From NCBI GenBank assembly GCA_023974075.1, contig CM043800.1:41566685-41630684 (forward strand): DNA of 64,000 nt. The letters run 5' to 3'. The first letter of the stretch is position 1. Every line of letters starts with the position of its first letter. The notes under the pieces are model-generated. The model saw nothing but the letters and a program-made list of their open reading frames with translations. It was not told the DNA's origin and ran no database searches. This document shows positions 21,801 to 32,673 of this stretch, in pieces. The position numbers and the translations under genes are program-made. Source of the stretch: Chaenocephalus aceratus (lineage: Eukaryota > Chordata > Actinopteri > Perciformes > Channichthyidae).

Positions 21801-22640
21801 CTAGAACAGACGGACAGAGAAAGAGAGAAAGTCAATCTAAAAAGCATAAATACACAAGTTAACACAATAAAATCTCACTTAATATAAACCTTGAGTTAAC
21901 AAAATACTACTTATCAACTGTTTGCGTTTATTATATTTGTATTATATTTGATACAGTAATACAGCAATATTCTAACCAAAGTATATACCAGAGGTGGGGG
22001 ACGCGAGTCACGTGACTTGACTCGCATAGCATATTTTTTGACTTGAGACTTGCTTGATTAACATTGATAAAAGACTCGACTTGACTTTGACTTGGTATTC
22101 ATGACTTGAGACTTGACTTAGGCTTGAGACAGATGACTGGAAAGGACTTTACTTTTAAAAATAAAATTTTGCATTTGTATTGTACGAAGCCCCTAGAGGG
22201 CAATGAAAGGAAAAAAAAAGAGAGAAAATCTCGTTCGCAGGAGAAAGTAGGAAGTGGAGCGCACAGGAGACAGCCGTTTCATTGCAGACTGTTATGTTTA
22301 TGTGGGGAAATACATACATTATTTTAGATATATTTCAAACTCGGAATTCATTTTAGGGACATTTCGGCCAAGGGTGTAGAGTTATTTGGTCACGCACCGG
22401 ATCGGCAAAACAGGAGAGTCTGTGAACCAGTCTGCCTTGACCTATGTATTCATGTCTGTGACTCACAGTATCTGCTGTCCACAGCTGTTTTATAGAAGAA
22501 GAACCCCCTTCACTTCATGAAATCTCTGCAGCACCAGGAGGCAGTGTAACTCAGCAGAATCTGAGAAGAGCAGCACCAGCTACAAAGAGCTGTGCCTTCA
22601 CCGTCATTAGAACAGCTAACGAGCGACCACAGGCTGCTAT

Positions 22641-22709
22641 GACACACACACACACCACACACACCACACACACACACCACACACACACCACACACACACA
22701 CACACACAA

Positions 22710-22761
<52 letters not shown>

Positions 22762-22769
22762 ACACACAC

Positions 22770-22820
<51 letters not shown>

Positions 22821-22823
22821 ACA

Positions 22824-22870
<47 letters not shown>
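22641..22870. repeat. (CA)n microsatellite, interrupted
   Basis: 230 bp of CA repeats with many ACCAC and AACACC interruptions. It is orthologous within the duplicate to 2274-2351 and is now three times as long. Confidence 0.97.
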
Positions 22871-22873
<3 letters not shown>

Positions 22874-22892
22874 AATGTTGAAAATAAAACTC

Positions 22893-23030
22893 GCAACGGC
22901 GCCCGGGGAGCAGTGTAGGGAACGGTGCCTTGCTCAGGGACACCTCTGTAGCACTTAGTCTTGCCGGGACTTGAACTGGTGACCTTCCAGTTGCCAAGCC
23001 AAGTCCCTATTAACTTCGTTACCACCGCCC
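22893..23030 (-). mobile_element. tRNA-derived SINE fragment
   Basis: The minus strand contains a pol III B-box-like CCAGTTCAAGTCCCGG, then the fish SINE core words TCCCTGAGCAAGGCACC and CTGCTCCCCGGGCGCC. The 3' part is cut off at the duplicate boundary and no tail is seen. Confidence 0.75.
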
Positions 23031-23035
23031 TATCA

Positions 23036-23252
23036 TCATTCTCACAAACCTGCGCTCATTGAGCAACAACGTGGACACACTAAGGACATACACAAGGTAC
23101 TGTCATGAATTTCTTGGGGCCTCTTTATTATGTTTCACGGAAAATTGGCTACAATCTACAATGCCTGAGTCTCTCTTTGAAGTAGCCGGATTCACCCTTG
23201 TTCGAGCAGACAGGGATGCGAACTCGGGGAAAACCAGAGGAGGCGGTATTTA
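23036..23252 (+). pseudogene. Rex1-like LINE endonuclease N-terminal fragment
   Basis: The plus strand reads CFTENWLQSTMPESLFEVAG then FTLVRADRDANSGKTRGGG, the usual endonuclease start of Rex/CR1-type fish LINEs. It stops at an insertion of half an hAT MITE, beyond which a later part of the same kind of polyprotein continues (23735). The exact family is an inference. Confidence 0.65.
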
Positions 23253-23261
23253 ATGGGAACA

Positions 23262-23723
23262 CAGGCCAAACATGCTAAATCATATCAGAAGGCATCACGC
23301 AGATTTGCCAATCACCGGAGCCCGGCAAAATACAACAGCAGTTCAACAGCTGATCCCGCTGCTTTTAAGAAGCCAATAGGAAGCTTTTGGCTTATTATTT
23401 ATGATGTAATATTTTCAAGACATTCTTTTTAGTTTTACAGCTTGATGAAACCTTTTGTTTGACATCAGCCATTATAGATAATATGGCCATCTGAGTGTGT
23501 GTGGTACTGTTTGTGGTTTGTTTTTAACCGTTTAATACAGTTAATTATTCAAAATGTCAGAGTTCTTTATTTTTAAACTGAAACTTACTGTTCAAACATA
23601 AATAACAACAAACCTGGAATTATGCATTTGGGACATTTTTTTGCTTTTTCTTGTTGTACCGAACCGTGACCCCCAAACCGAGGTACGAACCGAACCGTGA
23701 CTTCTGTGAACCGTTACACCTCC
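23262..23723 (-). mobile_element. half-length hAT MITE related to 12237-13095
   Basis: The sequence is the reverse complement of about 12237-12680, including the Ala/Val-codon-free AT-rich core and the terminal ACCGTTACACC. Only this terminus is present, and it has CTCC where CCCTA is expected, so the end is mutated. The other half is missing. It separates two pieces of a Rex1-like LINE. Confidence 0.75.
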
Positions 23724-23734
23724 AATCACAACAG

Positions 23735-24625
23735 AAAAGACAATATCCTGGACAAATGCTTTGTTAATGATAAAGGAGCCTATGTGTCTAAATAAAGACC
23801 ACCAATACTGAACTCTGATCATAATGTTGTGAATATGATACCAGTGTATAAGACCAAACTGAAGGGAAGTCAACAAGAAAAGAAAGTAATAAGGACATGG
23901 ACAAATGAAAGTAGGGAACAGTTGAAAGCCTGTTTTGATTGGACAGATTGGGAAATTTTTCAGGAAGGTTCACTAGATTAAATAACTACTGTTACCAAAG
24001 ACTATATTAACTTCTGTGTCCCGCTAAAGAAATAAAAATCTATCGAATAAATCCTATGTGACTAAGGACATTAAAAAAAGTTATAAACACCAGGAAAATA
24101 GCTTTCAAAAACAAAGACTATGGAGCACTTAAACAGACAGAGAAAGAACTGAAAGTCAAATTGAGAGAATCAAAATTGGCACACAGAGAGCTTTTGGGAA
24201 ATGCTTTTAAAGCCAAAGACCCCAAAAAAGTGCGGGACACCATGAGAACCATGACAGGAATGACTTCTTCAGCTAAACCTATTGTGACGGACAAGACATA
24301 CTTGATCCATACCAATTTGCCTATAAGCAAGGGGGTGGTACTGTTGCTACTCTGGTTCATGTCATTACTAAACATTTAGATAAACGTCACACCTATGCAA
24401 GAGCCCTCTTCCTAGACTTCTCAGCAGCATTCAACACAATACAAGCAGACATCTTGGTGTCAAAAATGGCCAAAATGGAAGTAAATCCATACCCGATTTA
24501 CTGGTATGCCGCTTTCCTCACCAGTAGAGAGCAACTTGTGAAGGTTAACAAAACCCTGTCATCTGCCATCACAACCAATGTAGGGGCCCCCCCAGGGCTG
24601 CAGGAGTTCAGCTGTGCTCTTTACT
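23735..24625 (+). pseudogene. Rex1-like LINE, linker and RT remnants
   Basis: Broken plus-strand frames show SDHNVVNMIPVYKTKLKGS-like sequence, KACFDWTDWEIF, the linker RESKLAHRELLGNAFKAK, then RT words LFLDFSAAFNTIQADILVSK (motif A) and a degenerate GAPPGLQEF where PQG is expected. The endonuclease C-terminus and the YADD region are missing. Family assignment is tentative. Confidence 0.65.
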
Positions 24626-24649
24626 AGCTTATTTTAGCTTTTTTTGATG

Positions 24650-24879
24650 ACTTTACTGAACTGTTGTCTATAGTGTGTTTTGACTTTGACCGTCTAGTCA
24701 TTGTTGGTGATTTTAACATCCATGTTGACAACCCCCAGGACAGAGGGGCTAAAGAACTGTTTTGGTTTCTTGATAACTATGGACTGACTCAGCATGTGAC
24801 GGAGCCCACGCACAATAAGGGGCACACTCTGGACTTAATTATCTCAAAGGGTCTGAATATCTCTGAGGTTGTGGCAACC
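24650..24879 (+). pseudogene. L2-type endonuclease fragment
   Basis: The frame contains LVIVGDFNIHVDNPQDRG, LTQHVTEPTHNKGHTLDL and ISKGLNISEV. These are the catalytic GDFN and late blocks of an L2-type endonuclease. It is cut on both sides by unrelated elements. Confidence 0.75.
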
Positions 24880-25247
24880 CTACTGCAAACAGCAGCTTTG
24901 TCAGTCTATATGACGAGATCTTGGAGGGGAATGTGGTGGAGTCGAGGCCTGTGAGTACGTCAGCAGTCGTCACTCAGGTGGAGGCCTACCTGGCTGAACA
25001 AACCATCCCAAGGTCAGAGAATCCTCTACACTACTGGCGGGCACATGCTACACAGCGACCCGCACTGGCTGATACAGCCATGAAGTTTCTTTGTGCACCT
25101 TGTACATCGGTGGACAGTGAGAGACTGTTTAGTGCAGTGTCAAATGTCCTTTATGAAAAAAGGAACCAGTTGACAGCCGATAAGGTGCAGGTGTTGGTTT
25201 TCATAAAAAAAAACCTGCACTACACTTTGAAGAAGTCAGTGCAGTAG
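24880..25247 (+). pseudogene. hAT transposase C-terminal (dimerisation) fragment
   Basis: The frame ANSSFVSLYDEILEGN leads into ENPLHYWRAHATQRPALAD, AMKFLCAPCTSVDSERLFS and EKRNQLTADKVQVLVFIKKN before a stop at 25245-25247. This is the hATC dimerisation domain, present in hAT transposases and ZBED proteins. The N-terminal DDE part and zinc finger are absent. Downstream, GATCGGGACATCCCTA at about 25791-25806 is the right terminus of the element, so the relict spans about 24880-25806. A separate AT-rich block at about 25278-25580 may be a further insertion. Confidence 0.8.
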
Positions 25248-26734
25248 ATTAAGATGGAGGAAATAAGGAGCTCTATTACACTGTAAAAATGTTTATGTTT
25301 AAGTTTATTAGATGTCTCTGAGATCCCTTAATTACCCACACTGTGAAAAATAATAAGTTCAGTTTACTTGAAAAAAGGGTGGAAACTCGTTGTCTCAAAT
25401 GAGTAACCAAAACTTTGTGTATGTTATGTTTACTTTATGTGTACAATTAATGCAAATATTTTTAAGTTATGGTTACTTACTTCCAAGAAGTAAAGTTTAG
25501 TGAAGCTTACTTGTATTTACTGCTGTTAAATGAGTAACCTTTTGAGTTGTAAAGGGTACTTTATGTTGGATAGGAAAGTTGTTTTTTTATATTATTGCAA
25601 AATAAATGCTCTTGAGAATAACAGCTATTGAGCACAGCTTGGGTGCCTGTCTATTTCTTAATGTATACGAAATTAAATGCTGTTTGCCAACACAAAATGT
25701 GATATCGGAAATCGGAAAACCGGTATCGGGAAATATCGGGATCGGAACCTATATGAAAATATCGGAATCGGATCGGAAGCTAAAAAACGAGATCGGGACA
25801 TCCCTAATTCATATTGTATATTTCAAAACAGGTTGTGATCTTTCATTTGGGGATAACAGTGTAGGGGTCGACCGATAATCGCCCCCTCCCGCATTTGACC
25901 GATTATCAGAATCGGCCTTTTTTAAAAATCAAATTGCCGATAAAACTTTGGCTCTGATGCGGCCGTTTCTCTGGCTGCAGTCACCACTCTTGCGGCTTTC
26001 ACACCAGTGCTTTTCCCGTTCTAGCTCCGTGCTAGAGCTTTTCTGGTTCAGCTCCGGTCTCCCTTTTCTGCTCCCGCTTTGTTCACACCACCCAGAGCCC
26101 GACTGGTGCTGCCGCTGCTGCATCATGACGTCACCGTTTACATCGCTGATTTGCTCCCCAACGGCGTTACGGCGCTCACAAGAACAACAATGGGGGACTG
26201 CGTCGGGTCGATGATCGTGTTGCTTTTAATCACACGAAGCCAGATTAAATTAAATAACGACTTCTCCAACCTTATGCTTTTTTCCAGAGTGCCGTGGTTC
26301 ATTGTTTATTAATGTCTTTCTGCTGCATTTACCGACCGCTGCAGTGATGGCTGCTCTTGCACGGGAGTTTCTTCTGCCGTTAGCTCCCGGTTAGCTCAAA
26401 CTGCAGCGGCCGCTCTAAAGTATTCACTGTCCGACTGTCACACAAGCAGCTGATACATATCCCCAGTTCCCCTTAAGTGAATGTGTGTCAGTCTGAATTG
26501 ACGCTGTTTGGCATCACAACGTTGTTATGAAAGTTTCTCTGGTATAAAATGGGTGATGTTAGCATAGCAACCGAAGCTAAACTGACTACTTGCTATTGCT
26601 ATCCTATTGTGGCATAAACCGTTTTCTACAGGCACATTTTACCAGCGTATTTTTATTATGATTCTACTTGTGATAGTCGGACACGACAACCTGTGCAGCC
26701 CATGTATCCATCCGATAGCTGCTATTATCAGTGG

Positions 26735-27120
26735 CGTTTTCTCCCGGAGGCCAAGGGAAGCCAGGCTTCCCCTGTTTTTTCGGATTGTAGTTATAATTTA
26801 AATAAATAAATAAAAACACTTTGTTTTGTTTCGATAATTCTCCTTTGATGTGTGTTGCTGGCCGGCCCATCTCTCCCCCATTCTCATTGAGTATTTTACA
26901 AAGAGTGAAACAAACAGCGCCCCTCTAGATGTTATGGTGAAACAGTAGATTGCACTCACTGTTGCGAGAGGAGGCCAGCCGAATCTGGCTTCCCTTGGTA
27001 AAAACAAATGGAGGGATTGACCAATCAGATGAGGCTCACGTGATGCCCTTGCCAACCTGTGATTGGTCAGGGCCATGCCAAGGGAAGCCCGAGGCGGCTG
27101 GCTTCCCTTGCCTAACAATC
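26735..27120. repeat. GGGAAGCC-rich repeat block within the hAT
   Basis: The words CCAAGGGAAGCC, CTGGCTTCCCTTG and GGGAAGCC recur in both orientations at 26749, 26988, 27075 and 27103. The block starts near CAGTGGCGTTTTCTCC, which would suit an hAT terminus, but a matching right end was not found. No gene is seen in it. Confidence 0.5.
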
Positions 27121-27903
27121 CAATCAAATCGCATCAACTTAGTGTTGCAGTGACGCGTCCTAAAATCCGGAAGTAAGCTGCGCATGTTTCCCTCCATAGG
27201 ATTTAGGAAAATAGCTCGAAATAAGGTCAGTGGAAAACGAACCTGTTAGATAAATGCAAGTTGTGTTCAGTCGGATAATATCCACATGTCTACCCTACTT
27301 TTATAATTTTCGAATCATACATCTAATCGATAGAAGATAGATAGCGTCACTGCATCACTCTCACAGCTGTTAGAAAGTAGCAAGCAACTGAAGCAAGTGC
27401 AATTATGGAGGGTGGAGATGAGAGGCCAATGCCAAAACTGGAGCTGTGTACAGCGAGGAAAAAGAGGAGCAATGTCCCGCCCACAGCGCTATCTGATAGG
27501 CTATTACTGAAGTGTCAATCAACACTGAAGATTTTCGGGGCGGGAGCCAGCCAGAGAGGCGGGACCTTCTCAAATTACAGGCAGGTGCGAAAGAACGCAG
27601 ACACAGACTGAAGCAAGCAGCAGCGCTGAGCGGTAGAGCCATACATGTGTTTCGAAGGTAAGTCCGTTGAAAGCCGAAGTTCAATAAACATCCCAATCCC
27701 CTCAGCTGAAGTTGCAAAAACACTACGATCTTATGATCCAATTCTATCAGTTTTCCAGTTACACAGGGACAAATGTGTCCGAGTTGGGGGTGTGTGCAGT
27801 GTCTCGCAGCGGAGTAACTGTGGTACGGAGGGGGGGCTGCGAGTGGAGCCTTGCAGTTTTTCAGGTTGATATGTGAAGCTCATTAGCTAGCCAACATGTA
27901 TCC

Positions 27904-27995
27904 AGCAAATGTTTAGCAAAATATTAGAAGTGAGGCTACTAGACTGACGGTCTACTATAATAGCCTCACTTTTAATAGTTTGCAAAACATTAGCT
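27904..27995. repeat. imperfect hairpin, arms about 34 bp
   Basis: The arm at 27904-27938 (AAGTGAGGCTA at its inner end) is complementary to 27961-27995 (TAGCCTCACTT), with a few mismatches and a 22-base loop. It would fold as RNA or DNA. It lies inside the hAT at 25862-28572. Confidence 0.7.
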
Positions 27996-28111
27996 AGCAT
28001 AGTGTTTTGCAGTTGCTAGCAGCTTATTGGGATGTTATGCTAGATAGACAGGCATTGTTTTGATATAATGAATTAAGCATTATTGTTAGTTAAGCATGTC
28101 AACAATAATAA

Positions 28112-28272
28112 AACTGGGTTTTCTCCGGAAGTTTTTCCTTGTACGATGTGAGGGTCTAAGGACAGAGGGTGTCGTATTGCCATACTGATATTCTGTACAA
28201 ACTGTGAAGACCACTGAGACAAATGTAACATTTGTGATATTGGGCTATATAAATAAACATTGATTGATTGAT
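28112..28272 (+). mobile_element. 5'-truncated L2/CR1-group LINE tail
   Basis: This matches the last ~160 bases of element 1 (10459-10619), including GTACGATGTGAGGGTCTAAG, GATATTGGGCTATATAAATA and the ATTGATTGATTGA tail. It is nested inside the hAT element. Confidence 0.9.
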
Positions 28273-28580
28273 GTCAGCCTGCAGCCCCACTTTGAACTCT
28301 CTGTCTCTCTCTAACTCATTGCAGATGGCTGCACTAAAGAAAAGGGCACAGAGAGGAAACCAGTTGTAAGATGTTTAAAAGTTCATTAAATATAATATAT
28401 GCTTAAATGCATTTCAAAGAAGTTGTGTTGGAGTTTGTGTTATTCCACCTTTTGACACCAAGATTATCTGATTTTACTGCAAATGTATATCGGTTCCAAA
28501 TATCGGTTATCGGTCTCCTTGATTACTAATAATCGGTATCGGCCTTGAAAAAGCCATATCGGTCGATCCCTATAACAGTG

Positions 28581-28835
28581 TTAGGCATTTGTGAGGTGCA
28601 ACAACATGAACCTTTCTGTTGGTCGCTTGTTAGCAGACCCACGCGATAGCAGAGCGAACAGGTACAGCAAGCGAGGGATCATTGTCCACTAGTAAATCGA
28701 TCGCAGATGGTGTCGTGCTCGCGGACGGATACAAACAAAATAATGAATGGGTCGCAAAATATACTATGGTATGGTATATATATATATATGGTCGCAGTTC
28801 ACGCGCGTGCTCCAGCACCCCCAAGGCTCGCCGGC
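28581..28835 (-). mobile_element. fragment of the hAT-like family of 42750-44349
   Basis: The reverse complement matches 43985-44070 (GGTCGCTTGTTAGCAGACC, CGAACAGGTACAG) and, further on, the 42870-42930 region (GATCCCTCGCT, CGCAGATGG). An AT array lies at about 28766-28790. No terminus is preserved on the right side. Confidence 0.65.
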
Positions 28836-29079
28836 AGTACACTTTCCGTCACAGGAACACGCTTTGCTGGAGGAGAAAATAATCCCACCAGACTGCTTTG
28901 CCCCTCCAACAGAGGGATGTCCTCGTCCTTTTCAATTTCAAGCGATAAAAACTCTTTTGGACGCCCTTGGCTCGAGTTCAGGGCGTTCCGAGCTGAATAA
29001 GGGCGCCAAATGACGGCAAGACGCCCGCCTGGCGGAAACGCTGGAATTAGGAATATATTGTGATGAAGTGCACACTGAC
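28836..29079. other. no gene seen
   Basis: GC-richer anonymous sequence between an hAT fragment and a candidate small exon. The frames here lack recognisable motifs. Confidence 0.5.
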
Positions 29080-29145
29080 CTGAGCTCCAGGGGTCTCTTT
29101 GTTCTCGTCCATGCTGCTCTCAGTGCTCCTTCTCCGGCTGGGTCT
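29080..29145 (-). CDS. candidate 22-codon internal exon
   Basis: On the minus strand a 66-base segment is flanked by a good acceptor (TTATTTCAG) and donor (CAG|GTCAGTGTG). It reads RPSRRRSTESSMDENKETPG before the final AQ, is open, phase 0, hydrophilic and Arg/Ser/Glu-rich. It lies upstream of the 13-finger exon on the same strand, so it could be a linker exon of that gene, but nothing in the sequence proves the join. The protein is not recognised. Confidence 0.35.
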
Positions 29146-29919
29146 CTGAAATAAATAAAAAAAAAACTAGAGCTGACACAAAACAAGACAACTCAATACA
29201 ACCGACAGACACAACAAAACTAATCTACAGCTACTTCGTAGGTTCATAGCAGAGGTGAGAAGTAACTAAGTAAATGTACTCAAGTACTGTACTTCAGTAC
29301 TATTTAGAGGTACTTTTACTTTACTTGAGTATTTCCATGTAATGCTACTTTGTCTGTGACAATAGGAGACAGTAATAAAGCTGCTTCACTGAAGAGGAGA
29401 AACTCACAGCTCCAGGACTCAGTCAGTCAGGAGGAGACTAGAAACAACAAGTCAATCAACTGAGGATTCATCCTGTAACATAAAGGAGTTACCCAACAGA
29501 AACCAGAATGCTAACGGTAATAAAGAAGAGTTACCGGACTAAAACAATATGCTGAAGGTAGAAAGGGAGCGTTTACTCAAACTAAACGATATAATAATGT
29601 TAGAGAAAGTAATTATTAAGGTATTTCCTCCACCGGAATGAGAATAAAACACACACACACACACCTGGGGCTGCGTTCATAAAGCTAGCAGATAGCTTTT
29701 AGACTGTAGCTGTTAGCCGATGGCTTTTAGTCTTTATTTAAAGATAATTTGAGACTATTTTTGGCGCACATTTTAAAGTTTTTTTGTGAGTTTCTTTCTT
29801 CCAAGATTGCAGCTGTTAGTGTTAAATAAGATAACTTCTGATTCGTGATTAACCGTAAGCTAAACTAACAGGTGTAAATGCACTTAATGAAACCTCTGCA
29901 GATGTTTAATGCACTCACC
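29146..29919. other. no gene; AAGTACTT-type repeat piece
   Basis: At 29265-29345 there is an AAGTAACTAAGTAAATGTAC / TACTTTACTTGAGTATTT repeat piece of the kind found again at 33622-34320. The rest is anonymous AT-rich sequence without recognisable coding. Confidence 0.55.
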
Positions 29920-30032
29920 TCTTCTTCTTCTTCTTCTCTTCTCTTCTTCTTCTTCTTCTTCTTCTTTCTCTCTCTTCTTCTGCTTCTTCTTCTCTTCTTC
30001 TTCTTCTTCTCTTCTTCTTCTTCTTCTCTCTT
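29920..30032. repeat. (CTT)n / (TCTCTTC) simple repeat
   Basis: Pyrimidine-only CTT-rich tract with TCTC interruptions. It is followed by GGCGGATTGCAAATAACTTT, a motif often seen after such tracts in fish retroelement debris and also present in altered form at about 12918. Confidence 0.95.
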
Positions 30033-30236
30033 GGCGGATTGCAAATAACTTTAAAGGCATCCAGCCACCTACTGGACCCTCACTATTGCGGTAAGCGTGT
30101 TGTGATTCCGGGCTATCCTGTTGTGTCTGCTCTGCTGCTGATAGCTTATATTATCTTAACTAAATCGATCGTTTAAACAATTCTTCCGATCACGCAGCTA
30201 CGACGTTGTAATCACACGTTACTACAGCTTAAGCAC

Positions 30237-30530
30237 TCACAACTCTCCTTCTCGTAGCGACTTTAACTCCACAGTTGCTTACACTCCTTTCGGGTTTGCT
30301 ATCGATAGCTACTTTAGCTTGATAGCTAGCTATAGCTCCTTCCCCACCCTCGGGTGCTATTTCCTGCTCTCTGTCTTATGTTTGGTCACCTCCCTTCCTC
30401 CTTTACTGGTACCGATAGGCCTACATGTGTTAAATGTAGTACAGTTGCTTAGGTTGGAGCATGGATGTATAATAAGAACGGTTGGAGGCGGGAATCATAT
30501 CATAGCCATAGTACGCTTACTAATGACGTC
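30237..30530 (+). mobile_element. 5' fragment of the L2/CR1-group LINE (ORF1 start region)
   Basis: It matches 3338-3580: CACAACTCTCCTTCTC, TTAACTCCACAGTTGC, CTTCCCCACCCTCGGGTG and TTTACTGGTACCGATA. The ORF1 start codon is changed (CTATAGCTCC where element 1 has CCATGGCTCC). It supports the placement of the 5' end of element 1 near 3336. The rest of the element is missing. Confidence 0.85.
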
Positions 30531-31430
30531 ACTATTGGCTGTACGGCAACTCAAGAGGACAGTTTACACGGCCAAATTCCGCAAAGAATATTAAAAAAAT
30601 AACAATCGATAGTGAATATAATGGAACTGTGTCCGGAAAGTGAAGTGTTAATTAAGTAATGTTATTGAAGAACTGAAATGTATAAAATTGAAAGTTAACT
30701 ATGTAGCATATCCCTCCGAAATATGGTCGTAGACTTTACTGATGATTTAGAATTTATTGAAACTCCAGACTCAACGTAAGAGCTTGTGCCTCTTCGGGGG
30801 GTGCTAACATTTAAACATAAACTTTATTCTTTACTTTCTCCGTCTTCACACACGTTCAGAGGATGAACGTGTGTACTGTCTGCGGGAGTTTACGCTGTTG
30901 ATAGGTAGTTGTTGTTGCTATGTCTCTTGTTTTTGTTATGTGCTCGCGGTTTACTGTAATTCTCAGATAAAACTGGTTGTACTTCATGGTCAGATAAACA
31001 AAGATGCCACACACTGCCAAGTGTATCATTTAAGTCACAACTTCCTCGTTTGATTAGATAATGTGTGTACTTTGCATTCTCAGAAATATGATATCGCTGC
31101 TGAAAAGGCACAACAACAAAAAAAGAGAAGCGATCAAAATGTGATGGACCTATGTGCACATTGATTGTCATGGTGAATATAATTATATGAAAACTGATTG
31201 ACCTTAATGTATAGGCTGATTTAAGATGATGTTATGCCAACTAACTGACTTGGTCACTCATATGCATACCACATGACTATATCTATAAAGGAAACAGTTG
31301 AAACAGCATTGAAGATGCCCTTTGCAACTTGAAGGATTCAGCTTTGCTTTGGTATACATTCATGGAGAAATATGTGTTTCAGTTCAGGGTATGCACACAG
31401 TTTAATTTAAATGCATATTATCCGATTATT
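30531..31430. other. no gene seen
   Basis: About 900 bases of AT-rich sequence. No repeated block, splice-bounded frame or RNA gene is recognised. Confidence 0.5.
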
Positions 31431-31622
31431 AGATTAGATTCCATGTAACTTGTTCGACGTTTTATCCAAAGCGAATTACATACATTCAGTAGGCTACTGT
31501 GGACAATCCCCACAGGAGCACTTTGGGGCGTCTTTTCCAGGGACACAACAACATGCTGGCTGCAGTGGGATTGAACCACTGAACCTGATTTGAAGATCAA
31601 CGCACTGAGCCACACCCTCCAG
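31431..31622 (-). mobile_element. tRNA-derived SINE with L2-type tail
   Basis: The minus strand reads GTGTGGCTCAGTGCGTTGA (A box), GATCTTCAAATC (anticodon arm-like), GTGGTTCAATCCCAC (B box), then a body, then TGTAATTCGCTTTGGATAAA and an ACGTC end like the L2 stem-loop. The pol III promoter boxes and L2-like tail together define the SINE type. No poly-TGTAA array is left. Confidence 0.8.
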
Positions 31623-32098
31623 ATGTTGTTCACTGAAGGTTTTTATTAATTTAGTCAAATGTTATTCAAAGATCAGTTATTTTCATTCTGTTACACATAA
31701 TTTCCCAACATAATGTAGTTGTAGTTAATTAATTCTAATAAAACAAGATACATATTAAACACACATACAAATCAAATATAAAAGCATTTAAACGTTTTTA
31801 ATTTTCCACACTGATTACTGACATGACTCAGTGAAACTGGTTGATCTTAATTAATTGTTACATGATTATAATGTCCCCATTAGGGTCTGACTTGATTGCT
31901 TGATTGATAAAAAAGCAGAATGGAAAGACATTATCCTGTTTTTGTTCATGTTGATTGGCAAGTCACATTACTTTTTGTGTTGGAGTGCCTCAGGTTTACA
32001 AAGCTCGAACTCCCATCCATCTGCAGCTAGCAATACAAGTCTGTACAAGAGCATCAGCTGTATCAAAGGTCATTGATACACGTGTAACCTATTCAGAC
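31623..32098. other. no gene; 3' flank of lectin relict
   Basis: AT-rich sequence. It may hold the 3' UTR of the lectin gene that runs leftwards from 32099. AATAAAACAAG (about 31736) could be a minus-strand-independent A-rich run; no convincing polyadenylation signal was assigned. Confidence 0.4.
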
Positions 32099-32673
32099 CT
32101 AATCCAGCCTGGAGCCGTACACCTCCACCTCACCGAGTGCCAGGTACCCGGTTCATCCAGGAATGACGATGTTGACGTAGCGACCGTCCATCCCGTTACA
32201 CTGGAATGTTTCTGTAAAACCTCCAGGCATGCTTGAGATCACAGCACACCTAGCAGAAGAAGAAAATAGTTAAAGACAATTTAAATACATGGATTCTCTA
32301 AAGACACACATCATTTCAAGTTACTGCACAGTGGTTACAAATATAATGATATCCATTATAACAAGAGCTAGTAATGAAGTGAATGGACTGTACCTCGGAT
32401 TGTTGTTGCCATCGTTATCAAGAGAATCTCCAATGTTTATCTCTGCTCCATTAATATACAAAGGGTTATTTTTGTAGTTGGTTATCTTAACAGAAAATAT
32501 GTTGTGGGTTTTGCCCAGGTCCAGTCGCCACCATGGGTTCAATTCGTGGTTTGTGTGGGTACAAGAAGCCTTTTCCCAGTAGCTGGCACGATTTCCATCA
32601 ATGGCATTATAAGCACTGTACGTTTGATGTTGTGATGACTGTGAGGCTTTTCCTTGGAGTGCCAGGTTCTCTC
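32099..32673 (-). pseudogene. F-type lectin (fucolectin), two exons, premature stop
   Basis: Exon a (32673-32394) starts after TTTGCAG and reads GENLALQGKASQSSQHQTYS, then AYNAIDGNRAS, HTNHELNPWWRLDLG and NIFSVKITNYKN. It ends at NNNPR with donor AG|GTACAG. Exon b (32249-32099) starts after CTTCTGCTAG and continues in phase: CAVISSMPGGFTETFQCNG, DGRYVNIVIPG, then TGA at 32155-32153, then TGYLALGEVEVYGSRLD and TAG at 32099. F-type lectins bind fucose through a beta-sandwich of about 140-150 residues and are secreted in fish serum and mucus. The stop replaces a residue that is usually Arg (CGA to TGA would explain it), and LGEVEV has Gly where LCEVEV is usual. The truncation would remove the last strand. 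A signal-peptide exon is not found. Confidence 0.85.

Larger units (their letters stand above)
20527..22890. repeat. segmental duplicate, zinc-finger block copy B
   Basis: Same order and orientation as 812-2425: 3' flank, zinc-finger exon, intron, GACTCGAGTCA repeat and CA array. It differs by the longer finger array, a longer and more interrupted CA array, and the loss of about 70 bases just after the array, where a SINE follows. Confidence 0.85.
25862..28572. mobile_element. 2.7-kb hAT element with perfect 8-bp target duplication
   Basis: The left end is TAGGGGTCGACCGATAATCG and the right end GATATGGCTTTTTC-type complement reads GGTCGATCCCTA. The flanks are TAACAGTG at 25854-25861 and TAACAGTG at 28573-28580. 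No transposase is recognisable. It carries a GGGAAGCC-rich repeat (26735-27120), a GC-rich section with an unassigned ATG-led frame at 27405, a hairpin (27904-27995) and a LINE tail (28112-28272). Its target was a fragment of the hAT-like family also seen at 42750-44349. Confidence 0.88.

Noticed and set aside
27405..27611. ATG-led frame MEGGDERPMPKLELCTARKK as a gene
   Set aside because: It lies inside a non-autonomous hAT, no continuation or domain is recognised, so it is kept only as a remark in the element.
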